A stretch of DNA of 64,000 bases from Ectobius pallidus (taxonomy: Eukaryota > Arthropoda > Insecta > Blattodea > Ectobiidae). The notes below the pieces were generated by a model. The model was not told where the DNA came from, ran no database searches, and worked only from the letters and a program-made list of their open reading frames with translations. This document shows, piece by piece, positions 22,974 through 35,200 of this stretch. The stretch lies in contig CAXKWD010000005.1 of the NCBI GenBank assembly GCA_964059195.1, positions 93,261,882 to 93,325,881 of the forward strand. Reading direction: 5' to 3'. Each line of letters opens with the position of its first letter. The stretch's first letter is position 1. Made by a program: the position numbers and the translations under genes.

Positions 22974-24611
22974 TAGGGACCGGATTCTTAGGTTTTTACC
23001 TATTTTGTTCCTTCCAAAACAAAAAGCGCTCATACACTTTTTTGAATCATGTCCATAGGATTCACCCACATTAATTCTGTGGCACCTAAAAATACCTAAA
23101 TGGGGTATAAAAACCTAAATACACCTAAACGGGATATAAAACCTAAAATATCTAATTTAGGCTACTTTTTTTTGTCTTTTTTGTTTGTCCGTTGAGAAAT
23201 CGATATTTTACGGAGAGACAATTTTTGTCGGGTTGAAATTAATACAACCAGCATTTCGTTCAACCCATTGTTGTCTAGGATGGACAGAATCTAAAGAGGA
23301 AGTGTAAGAGTACCAGCGTATTCCTTTTAAAATATTCGTACGAACACCCATTGTTGCCGTGTATGAACAAGGATGCAGATTTCTGTGTTTTAAAGCCCTT
23401 GTTTGCCTTTATTACTGTCCTGTTATTCATACTTAGAGGTCACACTGAGAGATTTAAGAAGACGTGTTAATTATGCCGAAACAAATGAAATTGAGTAATT
23501 ACGGCAGTCGATTGGCGACAACCTGAATTTCACTACAGATTGACAAAGTAATATTTTGTCAAGCCTGCCAGAAACATGCAAGTATTATTTACCTTTCTAG
23601 AAAAGGGGGACATTTTCGTCCCTAGTTGATCTGTTGTGCGGTTAGTATGCATAACAACTGAAGAAAGGAAAATAATCAGTTTCACATTAACCACATCCAA
23701 CCATAAAGTATTTTACTCACTAAATTAGAAGCATCGGATTCGAATCCTGAGAAGGGTAGTGTCTGGATACAGTATTAACTATTAACTAATTGATAACAAG
23801 AAGAACTTCACAGTTGAGAATCTTGATAGATATTTAGTGATATGAAACTCTAGAACAATCTTTTTAAATAAATAGACACTACAGATAATACAAAAGTTAT
23901 GACATTAACAGTGATAAATAGTGTGAAAAAAAATAATGTGAAATAAGATGTAAGAATGCATGTGCGTGAAAGGAAACTCTAGAACAATCTTTTTAAATAC
24001 ATAGACACTACAGATAATACAAAAGTTATGACATTAATAGTGGTAAATAGTGTGAAAAAAAAATGTGATTTAAGAATGCATGTGAGTGAAAGGAAACTCT
24101 AGAACAATCTTAGTAAATACATAGACGCTACAACTAATGCAAATGTTATGACATTATCAGTGATAAATAGTGTTAGGAAAATAATGTAAAATGTGAAGTA
24201 AGAATGCATGTAATGTTACCAAGGTAACGGGGCATGCAGAATATAATAAAATAAATTAAAAAAAAAAAAAATCATATACTGTAACACGGAAATGTAAGGC
24301 AATCTTATTTTCACGGCTTCTTTTGATTGTTTATGCTTTTTTCTTCAATTGTATAATTTTGTCCTAAAGCAAGTTTACAAAAATTTAAGTCAATTTTGTT
24401 AAGTTAAACTTTACAAGTATTATGTATTGAATCCTATGTAGCACATTCAAATTCATTAAACCAATTATTCTACCCGAAAACGATATTTTGGACAAAAAAC
24501 CTAAAAAAACTATTTCACCTATTGGAAAACATAAAACAGTGTTTTACAAACCTAAAACAGTGTTTTACAAACCTAAAACAGTGTTTTACAAACCTAAAAA
24601 TCCGGTCCCTA
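22974..24611. mobile_element. Non-autonomous hAT element, 1638 bp
   Basis: The tips TAGGGACCGGATT and AATCCGGTCCCTA are perfect inverted repeats. The flanking 8-bp duplication GTGATTAC (22966-22973 and 24612-24619) is exact, which is diagnostic of hAT. Subterminal CCTAAAA words are repeated at both ends. No transposase coding was recognised. It contains a 3-copy internal tandem repeat (23843-24215). Confidence 0.9.
23843..24215. repeat. Three-copy tandem repeat, ~120-128 bp units
   Basis: Units start GAAACTCTAGAACAATCTT near 23844, 23973 and 24093 and include GTTATGACATTA and AAGAATGCATGT. They lie within the hAT element. Confidence 0.85.
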
Positions 24612-24619
24612 GTGATTAC

Positions 24620-25109
24620 TAACCCACAGGACAGTAGGCCCTGCCTCAACGATGCATGCTAGCTGTTACTGAGGCCTGTACAGTTACAGTTCTGTAATGT
24701 GCATCATACCCAAGACACATCCAGTGTGTTTACAGTATCATTATTATATGGAAACATTTTTTTTTTATCTTCAAAAACTACAAAGAATAGCCTCAGACTA
24801 TAATCTCAGACTCTGCAACAAAGACCAAGATTATATCTTTTACTTACTAACCCTCAATGGTTCTAATATGGAACAAGTTAGCAATTTGCATTAACCTTGT
24901 CTGTGTAGGAGGTAATACAAGAGAACTAAACTTACAATAGTATATTGCGATACAAGGGCCGTAAGGCATGATTACGGATCGAGGAAAAAGTTTGAAAACA
25001 CGAGGCGCTCGCGCCGAGTGTTTTCAATTTTCCGAGATCTGTAATGCGCTTATGGCACGTGTATTGCATGCTATTTTTTGCACGATGATTATTTATATCA
25101 ATTTAATTA
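24620..25109. other. No gene recognised
   Basis: Sequence left of the mariner. A GC-rich imperfect hairpin (ACGAGGCGCTCGCGCCGAGT) lies at about 25000-25020. With the hairpin-rich block right of the mariner (about 26610-26690) it may be one older element that the mariner entered. Confidence 0.35.
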
Positions 25110-25111
25110 TA

Positions 25112-26443
25112 CGAGGCGTGTTTTTTAAGTAAGTACCGTATTGCGATTCCGCCGCCGCAGCGCTACGGTCGGCGTTCCGCGCATGCGCGCTGGTTACCTA
25201 CATCTCTTGTCTACGCACTGACGCCATTACAGTCTGATTCTTCATTGTATACGTTGTTTACTGAGTGTTTAAGATGCCTCCGACAATCGTGAGTCCCGCC
25301 GATTGTGAAGTATGGGCTGTTATACGATTTCTTAGTGCTAAAGGCGTAAAACCGATCGATATTCATCGTGAGATCTGTGAAGTTTACGGACAAAACATTA
25401 TGAGTGATGGAATGGTAAGGAAATGGGTGAGAGCATTTAAAGATGGCCGCACAAATGTGCATGATGAAGAACGGAGTGGGCGTCCTTCGGTCTTTAATGA
25501 AGATTTGGTGCAGAAAGTGGAAGAAAAGATGAGAGAAAACAGACGCTTTACAATTTCATCAATGTGCGACTGGTTTCCTCAATATTCTCGTAGTGTTTTG
25601 TATCGCATTGTGACCGAGAACTTGAATTACCGGAAATTGTGTTCACGTTGGGTTCCAAAAATGTTGACGGATTTGCACAAAACCAAACGTTGTGGCAGTG
25701 CATTGACTTTCCTTGAGCGGTACCACAATGAAGGTGAAGATTTTTTAGACCAAATTGTTACTGGTGACGAAACATGGGTGGCCTACGTCACACCAGAATC
25801 AAAATAACAATCCATGGAATGGCGACATTCATCATCACTCAAAAGAGTGAAGTTTAAGCAAACAATTTCTGCCCGGAAAATCATGTGCACAGTTTTTTGG
25901 GACAAAAAAGGAGTATTGCTAGTGGAGTTTCTGCCTCGTAATGAGACAATCAATGCAGCGTCTTATTGTGAGACATTGAACAATCTGCGTCGTGCAATCC
26001 AGAACAAAAGACGTGGCAAGTTGAGTAAGGGTATCGTTTTGCTGCATGACAATGCCCGTCCACATGTGGCTAATCGGACCAAAGATCTCATCAAATCTTT
26101 TAAATGGGAAACTCTAGATCATCCTCCATACAGCCCTGATCTGGCGCCCAGCGACTACCATTTGTTCCTGCACTTGAAGAAACACCTGGGTGGTCAGCGT
26201 CTTCAAGACGATAACGAAGTCAAAACAGTTGTGATACAGTGGTTAACAAGTCAGGCGGCAGAATTTTATGAGGAGGGTATTCAAAAACTGGTGCCACGTT
26301 ATGACAAGTGCCTCAATATTCACGGAAATTATGTAGAAAAGTAGATTAAGGTATAGGCTTTCATGTAAAAATAAAATTATTGCGATATCTTTGCACGTCT
26401 TTTTTTAATTCCAAAACGGTACTTACTTTAAAAACACGCCTCG
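25112..26443 (+). mobile_element. Mariner transposon, 1332 bp, full length
   Basis: Inverted ends begin CGAGGCGTGTTTTT, and the ~28-bp TIR differs only slightly between ends (TTTTTTAAG against TTTTTAAAG). A TA target duplication flanks at 25110-25111 and 26444-26445. It contains one transposase frame of full length with a single nonsense codon. Confidence 0.95.
25274..26344 (+). pseudogene. Mariner transposase with one internal stop
   Basis: The ATG at 25274 (MPPTIVSPADCEV) is preferred over a GTG nine bases upstream. The frame runs 356 codons to TAG 26342-26344, broken only by TAA at 25805-25807 (codon 178; parent CAA is likely because QQ/Q occurs there in relatives). The N-terminal half has helix-turn-helix DNA-binding segments (VRKWVRAFKDGR, GRPSVF, then RSVLYRIVTENLNYRKLCSRW). 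The catalytic triad is D in VTGDETWV, D in LLHDNARPH, and D in APSDYHLF. Spacing between the last two is D34D, the mariner signature. All three acidic residues and WVPK-type linker residues are kept. As written, the first product would lack two of the three catalytic residues. Confidence 0.93.
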
Positions 26444-26445
26444 TA

Positions 26446-27885
26446 TTAATTGTGATATTACCTGAAAATATTATGTATATACATTCTTGAAGATTGATGT
26501 TTATTTCAGAAAGTGATTCACATTTGTTATTGTTTATGGCAACCGAATATTTGTGATGAGAGGGGCCTTGTCCATAAAGGCTTGTATAATGAAGTGTGTC
26601 GTTATATTCATAACAGCCCTCAAACACTTTCCGCCTGAGGGCCATAAGCGTTTGCGGGCGGGAAACGCTTATCGCCCCTAGCAACAAGATTGCGTATGGG
26701 AATGTCAACTTACGATCCATGGCAACAACATTCGTAAGTACCACTAATTAGCTAAGGAGTGCAAAAAAGAAATATAGACCTTTAATTACCGGTACATATG
26801 TGGATCTTTAACACAGGTTCTTTTAAATAAAATTAGGTAAACTCTTTTAAAAGTGCTAGATGGAGTTAATAGGCCATATTTAAGAAACTATTTAGCTTTA
26901 GACCATGGTTTCTTGAGAAAGTTTGATAAGCACATGTGAAGCAATAAGTGGGATAACTAGAATATTAACAGAATGAAATTACAACAAATGTCCCACATCT
27001 AAAACAAGGTGTGATATTAATAAAATGACAAAACTACTGAACCGACCAAAACATAATTATGGTCACTCTGGTAGTTGGAATTCGCTGTGGAGTTTGTAAG
27101 CGATGGAGGATAACTAAAGGAAAGAAAACTCCCTAAGACATTGTGAAAGTGAGGTAATATTGAAATGGAAGCTCATATTTTTTGGCGTGTTAACAGTAAG
27201 ACAAAGCAGCTGTTTTAGAGAGCATGTACTAAAAAGAAATTGTTAGGATTCTGCAAAATACACAACATATTTGAGGGAACCTCGATACCACAAACTGCTG
27301 ATGTAGGTGATTTTGGTAGAGTTTGTGCAACTGTAACTTATTTCCCATTACAAAATAGAGTTAAAGTACATAGCCCACAAATACCTCAGCACTTAAGCTT
27401 TCCGATATTAATCAATGAAAAAGAAAGATAAAATTAAGTCTATGCAAATTCACTTCAATTAATATTTATTGTCCACAAATAACAAAGTTTTTTCCTATCA
27501 TTATCAAATAATTCTGAAAAATTGCATTTTATGTTCCTAACTCCTAGATGAAGTCTTGTATTCTTTACTTTGTATGTTATGCTTTTGTTTAATCAGTCTA
27601 TGGCAGATTCATATAAAGGAAGAGAAGGAATTTTCACAGAACACCAATATTAATATTTTTGTAATCGGTCCCCGAATTAAGCTCCAGATCAATTCATTAA
27701 GCAGGGATTACAGAAGAACAAAGGTCTAAAGTTTGATAAGCATATATGAAGGGATATGAGGGTAGTGTTATTTGCCAAAGCAACTTTAAAAGCTGTATAA
27801 CAACACTAAAAAATACTGTTGTCATGAAAACTGATTTGCATTTGATAAATTCAGTCTAATATATTATCACAAAATAGGAGCAAAC
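26446..27885. other. No gene recognised
   Basis: GC-rich hairpin words near 26610-26690 (TAAGCGTTTGCGGGCGGGAA region), otherwise AT-rich. The 63- and 127-residue open frames show no motif. Confidence 0.35.
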
Positions 27886-27889
27886 TTGG

Positions 27890-28080
27890 GCATTGCTCTG
27901 GTACCGGTCAACCAATTTGGCCAAAAATCAATAGGCTTCATCCCATGGATGTTATAAATGCATATACCAAGATCCATGAAAATCTGATAAAGCGTATTTG
28001 AGTTATTGTGCATACAAACACATTGACGGAAGGACAGACATTTTCCGTTCACCATACAGTCTCGTAAAGTACCATACTGG
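27890..28080. repeat. Dispersed repeat, second copy of the 22640 family
   Basis: Same order of blocks as 22640-22825, diverged. Ends near TCTCGTAAAGTACC. Confidence 0.6.
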
Positions 28081-28097
28081 CACTTAGTATAACTAGG

Positions 28098-28440
28098 AAA
28101 GAAGCAATATTGAAATTTTATAAAGTTTTAGCATTGTCATTTCTCCTGTATTGTTCTGAGTGTGAGGCTGTAACAAACAACCAGAAACTTAAAATTGAGG
28201 TCTCTGAAATGCGATTTCTCAGGACTATCGCAGGGTATAAACGAATAGACAAGAAGCGAAACACAGCCATTCGATGAGAATTGAACATATTTTACAGGAA
28301 TATGAAGATAAATATTATAGCCATATCCTGCAAATGCCAGATTACTGCATTCCCCATCCCCCAAAAAAAATTCTAGTATAGACCACAAGGCAAATGAAAA
28401 AGAGGGAGATCAAGAAAGAGATGACTAGACCAGTTTATAT
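28098..28440 (+). pseudogene. LINE ORF2 C-terminal fragment
   Basis: The + frame gives LKFYKVLALSFLLYCSECEA, then EVSEMRFLRTIAGYKRIDKK and an RNTAIR segment with a stop, then ELNIFYR. This is the 'LKFYK..A.P.LLYGSE.W...ETAEM.FLR...GY...D..RN..IR.EL' block after the RT of a common insect LINE. Confidence 0.75.
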
Positions 28441-28565
28441 GAGAGGCCTAATCCATATAGGTGATGATTGTGGTGATGGCATTTCTTACACTCAAGACTT
28501 GTATAAGACAATTGGCACTTGGAATTGCCCAGTACCTAGTAGCAGCATTAGTTTAAAAGTCCAGG

Positions 28566-28871
28566 ACTGCCTGCATGATCTTGTGGTTACCATTGCTGGT
28601 TACAGATCCACGGGCCCAGGTTGGGTCCCTGGTACCTCCTCAAATTCTTCTGAGGCAGGGAGATCTGGAATGGGGTGCACTCAGCCTCTGAATTCAAACG
28701 GAGGAGCTAATTTGATGAAGAATTAGTGGCTCCGGTTCAGGAAGCCATCAATAATAGCTGTGGGAGTAAGCTGACCTCATGCCCCCAATCCTGTCATGTG
28801 CCTATGATAGATGATGCAGCGGTAGGATGGTAGGCCTAGTCCCTCAAGGGATGTAATGCCATGGAGTTTAG
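28566..28871 (+). repeat. SINE, left part (split by hAT element)
   Basis: Degenerate tRNA-like head with a B-box-like GTTGGGTCCC. The body shares GGTTCAGGAAGCCATCAATA-type blocks and the GGAGTTTAG terminus with the SINE at 35811-36107. Its final bases continue at 30194-30205 after the inserted hAT. Confidence 0.75.
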
Positions 28872-30193
28872 CAGTGGCGTCACGTGGGTAAAATATTTGG
28901 GTGTTCACATGGGGCTAAAAATAGAAAAAAAAAATACAGGACTTACGAATCTCATCACTTGTAGAGAAAATGTACTCTTCTTTCTTTCTGTGCAGCGAAC
29001 TTCTCGACAACTTTAAAGTTTAAGTCTTTCTTCTCGCGTACTAGACGTTTCTCTATTGCCAGCATTGCAAGTGCTGCACGGTATTCACACATTAATAAAC
29101 AAAATTACTTTTAAGTTCACTGGTAGAAAACGAACTAGCCTATTGAATGCATTTCCCAAATGGTTATAGTAGTGAACTATATATACTGTTCTACTCTTTA
29201 ACTACTATAACTATTCTTTAAACTACGCTAGAATTATTAATATTATATACACTACTAAACTAAACAAACAATCGCTACATCACAAAAAAAACTACTACTT
29301 CACGCTGTGAGAATTCCAATTGAACTGATACAGAATTCCTGTTTGGGAGAGAATGTAACTGTAAACTTCGCACCCCTTACTACAAATAGGAACAGCAGAC
29401 CACCTACCACCCGCTGGTTAATCTTTGCTGGCCAGAAAAAAAATTATATTTTGAAGTTTTGAGCAAAACACATGGTATAGACAGGGATAGAAGACTGTGT
29501 TGCAACTTACAAGTTACCTTCCAGCTGAGGATGAAAGAGAAATCACTGTTCGGCTATGTATGAATGTACTAAAGTAAATATTTATTTATTTATGAATAAT
29601 TATAATAATGGCATATTAATGTAGGTAATTGTGACATAAACGACGGAATGGAGAGGAAATAAACAGGAAATCAAAGCTTCACTGTGAATTGCGACAATGC
29701 GACAACACTGTGCACACCTATATAATAAGGGAAGATGGATGGGTCATAAAACAAGTTCCCTCTGGCAGCTCGCAAGTTGGATGAGATGGAGGGGTGGTAA
29801 GAAAAATATGTCGGAGAACTGTGGTGCCATAGAGCTCTGAGTTTACCGATGTTGCCGTCTTCAGTTGAAGGGGGAAAAATCAGATGCGTTGCCCGATGCT
29901 GCCCTCTTAAGGTCGGGTGCACGAATGACGTGTGATCCTGTCACACTTGCTAGCTGCGGAGCCCCTGCTAACTTTAGGTAATGCAAAACGCAATACTAAG
30001 AGGTTCACCCCTTAGCTAGTGAACCACCTTGAGGAAGCCCGCAAAAGGGAACTAAATACACATCTTTCTATACAGCGAGACGGCAAACCATACAAGAATT
30101 ATTATTTATTCAATAATACTGACAAAATTAGGTGAGATAAGAATTATTAGGGGGTTCACGTGCTCATGTGATCCTTTGCAGGAGACGCCACTG
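28872..30193 (-). mobile_element. hAT element, 1322 bp, internally deleted
   Basis: The tips CAGTGGCGTC and GACGCCACTG are inverted. The 8-bp duplication GAGTTTAG is exact (28864-28871 and 30194-30201). Coding remains only near one end (28955-29090, minus strand). The rest is non-coding, with TA-rich imperfect repeats near 29150-29290. Confidence 0.9.
28955..29090 (-). pseudogene. hAT transposase C-terminal dimerisation remnant
   Basis: The minus strand encodes CEYRAALAMLAIEKRLVRE, then a FKVVEKFAAQKERR segment and a stop at 28955-28957. This matches the C-terminal 'LA.LSIE..L.....D...V.DKFA..K.RR..F' end of ZMYM1/ZBED-like hAT transposases. Only the extreme C-terminus survives, next to the element tip, as expected for an internal-deletion derivative. 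Confidence 0.65.
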
Positions 30194-30201
30194 GAGTTTA
30201 G

Positions 30202-31132
30202 TTTTTAAAAGTCCAGAGCTCCAAAATTCTTCAGTATTGTTTGTCTGTTTTCAGTGTCAGTTTATATGTCCGTTAGTGTTGTTTTCATGGTCTAGCTGAA
30301 CTTGAGAATAACCTTACCTTTAGATGAGGAACTAGTACTTCGTTGCAGTTCTGAAAGCCTCATTCAAAGTTCTGGCACATAAATTAATTTGGAAACTACT
30401 ACCATGGAAACCATAATAAAGCATAATATTATAATGTGTAGTAATTTATGCTTAATGTTGATGATACATACAAAAAGACAGAACATTCTGTCACAATACA
30501 ACTTATTTAACTTTAATTATGGAATGGTTCAAATTGCATTTTGATTTTGCTGTCTATGCTGCCCCCCTTATGGTGTTGCCTGATGTGGCTGCCTCTCTTT
30601 ATCATAGTATGGCATGGCCATGAAACAGGGTACAGTAGTCTCATAGTCTGTAATCTATTACAGATCATTATTTATAGAATAGCTAAGCCTATCCTACAGT
30701 GTGTTTCATGTACGAGTTAGCCAATCATGTGAGTTTCTGCATCGCAGCAGCCACAGCTTTAACTCCTGAGCAATTGTTAACAATCCTTAGCACATGTTAA
30801 CTAAACTATTAGTGATGTATCAATGATTGTGTCCAGTATTTGTTATGAATTAATTAATATATTCTATAAAATTGTCATTATTTAAAATTTTTCCTGTACC
30901 TAAACCTGATATGTGTTTTGCGTAGTAGGCTGCAGTCATAGCACTGTATCAAAGTATTGGATGAACTTTGAAGGGAAAAAAAAGATCTGTTAACTTTATA
31001 TCAAAACACATGCATAAAATGTTTACTGGTAGCCAACACATTAGGTGTTGCCCATAAATATATCTGGTGTATTGTGGGATTGCGTTTGGTGCATAGTATG
31101 AAGTGGATCGTATTTTTAAAAATCTGTTTCAG
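30202..31132. other. Presumed SDR intron sequence with an old hAT relic
   Basis: About 30698-30790 is a diverged copy of the outer end of the palindromic element at 54364 (TTAGCCAATCATG, CACAGCTTTAACTCCTGAGC). No exon with a TGxxxGIG motif was found here. The stretch ends with the splice acceptor at 31131-31132. Confidence 0.45.
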
Positions 31133-31301
31133 GCTTTGTCATCTGCACTGACGTCAACTCCTGGAAAACTGTACCCAGTTAAAGCTGATTTGACAGAAAC
31201 CAAAGAAGTGATTTCAGTGTTCAATTGGGTGAAGAACAACCTGGGTGGAATTGATGTACTTGTCAACAGTGCAGGAGTTGCTACTTCCAATTCTCTAGTT
31301 G
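31133..31301 (+). CDS. SDR exon a (first visible)
   Basis: Acceptor CTGTTTCAG at 31132, donor G|GTTAGT at 31302. Starts in phase 0 and ends in phase 1. Encodes ALSSALTSTPGKLYPVKADL through SNSLV, including the NSAG motif. Confidence 0.85.
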
Positions 31302-32226
31302 GTTAGTATCCATGCAGTATGCAGTAGTTTACCCAATTCAGTATGATTTCATTTTATTGTTTATTGGTATCAAGCATAAGGAGTTCAGTAATGTTTTTCA
31401 AAATTTTATTGTATTTTTATAGCCATATATTTATTTATTTATTTATTTATTTTTTTTGTGTTATGTCAGCACTGCCCCCAACCATAAGCATTTCCTCATT
31501 TGGTGACATATTAATATGAAAATAATTGTATTTGTTTAATGTTGTAGGCCAATACGTGAAATTAAATTATGTTAACCCCCTTTTAAGATTAATAGCTGTA
31601 AAACCCTATACGTTCTTTCCATTTTTCCATTTAACATAACTTTTATGAGAGCATTACAACAAATGAAGAATGACTCAGAATTTCTTGAATGTATTCATAA
31701 ATCTTGGACGAGAAGACTACGCTTGCATTCATACACATTGGCTGATATGCATAAAAAAGAGGATGTGCTTCTTACTTTCAAATTTCAAGTTCCTACTTGC
31801 AGTCATGTGCATAAAAGTCAAGCAGATTTCCTACTCAATGGATCCACATGACAAGAAGCTTAAAGGAACTCAGCTGCATAGCGCTCACTTTTATTCCGTA
31901 TACATAAAGATAGAACACCGATAGCATGTACTAGGAAATTTGTGGTTTTCTAAGCATGATACTCACTACATGCTATGCAGGAGATTTGAGCGTGGATATT
32001 CCAGAAAGAAGAAAAATCTACAAAGAACGTAGGGATGCTCCTGGCATTGATTTTTCTAAAATATTATAGAAAGAAGTGTTTTCATTCATTATATTATTTC
32101 ACTATAAGTTTCCTGTGAATAGCAATTGTACTATAATTATTGTAAACTTCTAAATATTAATTCTTGTGTATTACAAAAATAATTAATTCATTTTAGTGTA
32201 CTATTTAGTTTTTGTTTCACATACAC

Positions 32227-32291
<65 letters not shown>

Positions 32292-35200
32292 GAATTTGCA
32301 GAAAACAAAGAGAACCCTATTTTGCATTAGCTTATTAGGGTTATACTTTAACATACATGCAATTTACAACAGATTGGACATTATGATGAAAGCTTATTAA
32401 AGATGCGGTGGATGAATGCTAGTAAATGAGAATAGCAACATTGTTTTTTAATTATATGAAACAGAGGTTTTGCCAGTTCACTATCACAAAAATACAGGTG
32501 ATATTCTAGGGTATATCTTGATCTTCCAAAGTCAGGACAGTCAAAAGGCAAGTGCTACACTGTTTGAGAGGATCCACAGAAGCATGAGTAATCATCTGGG
32601 ATATTGATATTAAATCGCTCAAAATATGATTTAAATTTGCCATGAGGCGATAGGAATTGTGTAAGCATAAAGTTCAGCACGAGCATCTTGCACTGGAGAA
32701 TATTTCTCTTGTTACGGGTCCTTTCAAGCTTGTGGTCCAGATGTTATTCTACTGGAGAATTGTTTGGTTTTTTATCTTCCTTTTCAGGTAACATATTGGA
32801 GCTCTATCGTATGAAACTTCCATCGCAGATTTTGCAGCTTCTTTTGCTTATAGGTCTGCTTTCTCATTTCTGATTGTCCCTGTGTGTCTGCAAAAACCCA
32901 GGAGAGAGACACACATGGGGGTCATGCTGGGTTGCGGACCTTATATCAGCAGCTATTGGGTTGAAATTGTACTTGTCGTTTATTGCCTTCAGTGCTGCTT
33001 GTGAATCACTGTATACCTTTGAACATCTGTTGTAAACTTCTTTGGTTAACATGTTCATTTGTACAGTAGGCTACATTGTATCCACATACTTCACTGTAGT
33101 CTGAAAAATTATTTTTTTTATTTTCAGTAACATCTTTCTGTGGTGTTGGATTCAGAATTGAGATTTTGAGTGATAAATTTAATAAAATTGTCACAGATTT
33201 TGTTCAAATTACTCCTCATGCAGTCAGTTGCCAGTACAGGTGTTCGGTTCAGTGATGTTTCGTAGAAGATTAGTTTGTAGAGTTTGTAAAGGTTCAGTGA
33301 TGTTTCGTAGAAGGTTAGTTTGTAGAGTTTGTAGACCCTTATTCACTGGAACCTTTTTTGCTTCCCTTAGTTTTTACTTTTCAACCTCAATTTTTGTTAC
33401 CATCACTTCTGGAACAATTTGTGTTGCGTGAGAGTGTATGTTGTATATGTATATACGAGGGCCATCCAGAAAGTAAAGAACGATTTGGCATAACTAAATA
33501 ATAACGAAAGATGTCAACACAAAACTTGATTTACAGTACCTTACTCTACTTCTCAGTGTAATCACCATTGCAGTCAAAGCATTTATTGTAACGTGGCACC
33601 AGCTTTTCAGTGCCAATGTTATATTCTTCTACTGCCAAAGTCCTGAGCCAGGACATCACTGCTGCTTTGAGGTCTTCATCGGTTGGAACTCTTTTCCAGC
33701 CAAAAAATCCTTTAGTTTTGGAAACAAGTGAAAATCACTGGGTGCCAGGTCATGGCCGTAAAGAGGATGTCCCTAAATTTCCTACTTAAAACGTTGAAGT
33801 TATGCCTGTGTTTGAGCAGCCGCATGAGTCCGCGCTTTATCTTGAATCAAAAACACCTTTTCAGACAACTTTCCAGATCTCTTGTTTTGGATAGCATGTC
33901 ATAGTCATTGAAGAGTTGCACAATAGGCCTCTGTATTTATTCCTTGCTTTCTTGGCAGAAACTCCAGGCTCAGGTCTTTGGCAGTAGAAGAGTATAACAT
34001 CGACATTGAAAAACTGGTACCACGTTACAATAAATGCCTTGACTGCAATGGCAATTATGTTGAGAAATAGGGTAAGGTACTCTATCTTTGTAAATAAAGT
34101 TTTTTGTTGATATATTTCATAATTATTTAGTTATGCCAATTCTTTCTTTACTTTCTACATTTCCATTGTAATATTATATACCGATACGTTATATAATATT
34201 ATATTATATAAAGGGTGGTTCAAAAAGAGCGCCGGTTTTGAAACGGCTGGTAAATTTTTGTTTGTCGGTTGGTGACATTGCTTTGTTTCGTTTCTATTTC
34301 CAGGAACATTCCGATTGTTGATGCAGTTGGAATTTCTCGCATTCTGTGTCTAACCATGGAGCAATTCACTTGTGAGCAACGTGTGCTAATCGTGAAAACA
34401 TTTTATCAGAATGGAGAGAGTTGTGCAGCAACTGTCAGGTGACTTCGCGCGATTCTAGGGCGTAATGAAGCACCGAATGAATCTACAGTTCACAGACTTA
34501 TGAAAAAGTTCTTTGAGATAGGTTCAACAGTAAACCTCAAAAGTCCTGGTCGTTCTAGTCGAAGTGAGCAGAACATTGCGGTGGTTCGTCACAGTGTGGC
34601 TGTTAGCCCAATGAAATCAGTTTGTCGCCGTTCCCAACAATTGGGATTAAGATGTTCTTCAGTACGGAGAATTCTCTGGTATGATCTCCATTACCACCCC
34701 CATAAATTCAGTTGATCCATGAGAAGTTCCCAGATCGCCTCATTTCACGCAATGCTGAAAATCAATGGCCACCAAGGTCATGTGACTTAACTCCTTGTGA
34801 TTTTTTTCTTTGGGGTCATCTTAAGTCATTGGTGTATGCCAATAAACCACGAAACATCCATGACTTGAAGGAGGAAATTCGACGAGTTGTCGGCGAAATG
34901 GAAATGGAAACTTGTCGTGCAGTCTTAGTGAATTTCATGGACAGAGTTCTCGCACGCCAGCACGGTAGAGGAGGTCATATGCCCGACATAATTTTTCATA
35001 CATGAAATGGGAAGGTTAGATGAACATTTTCATGTATTTTGTTTATGTTTTTTATTAAAATAAATGTCTTAATTTCAAATATCAAAACCGGCGCTCTTTT
35101 TGAACCACCCTCTATATATACTGGTATATTGATAAATGTTCATTTATGTAACATTGTTTTCCTATTTATTCTTTAGATGGACCTATAGAAAGCTGGAGGC

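Noticed and set aside
32212..32400. Poly-leucine open frame resembling a membrane segment
   Set aside because: Translation of the (ATT)n microsatellite.
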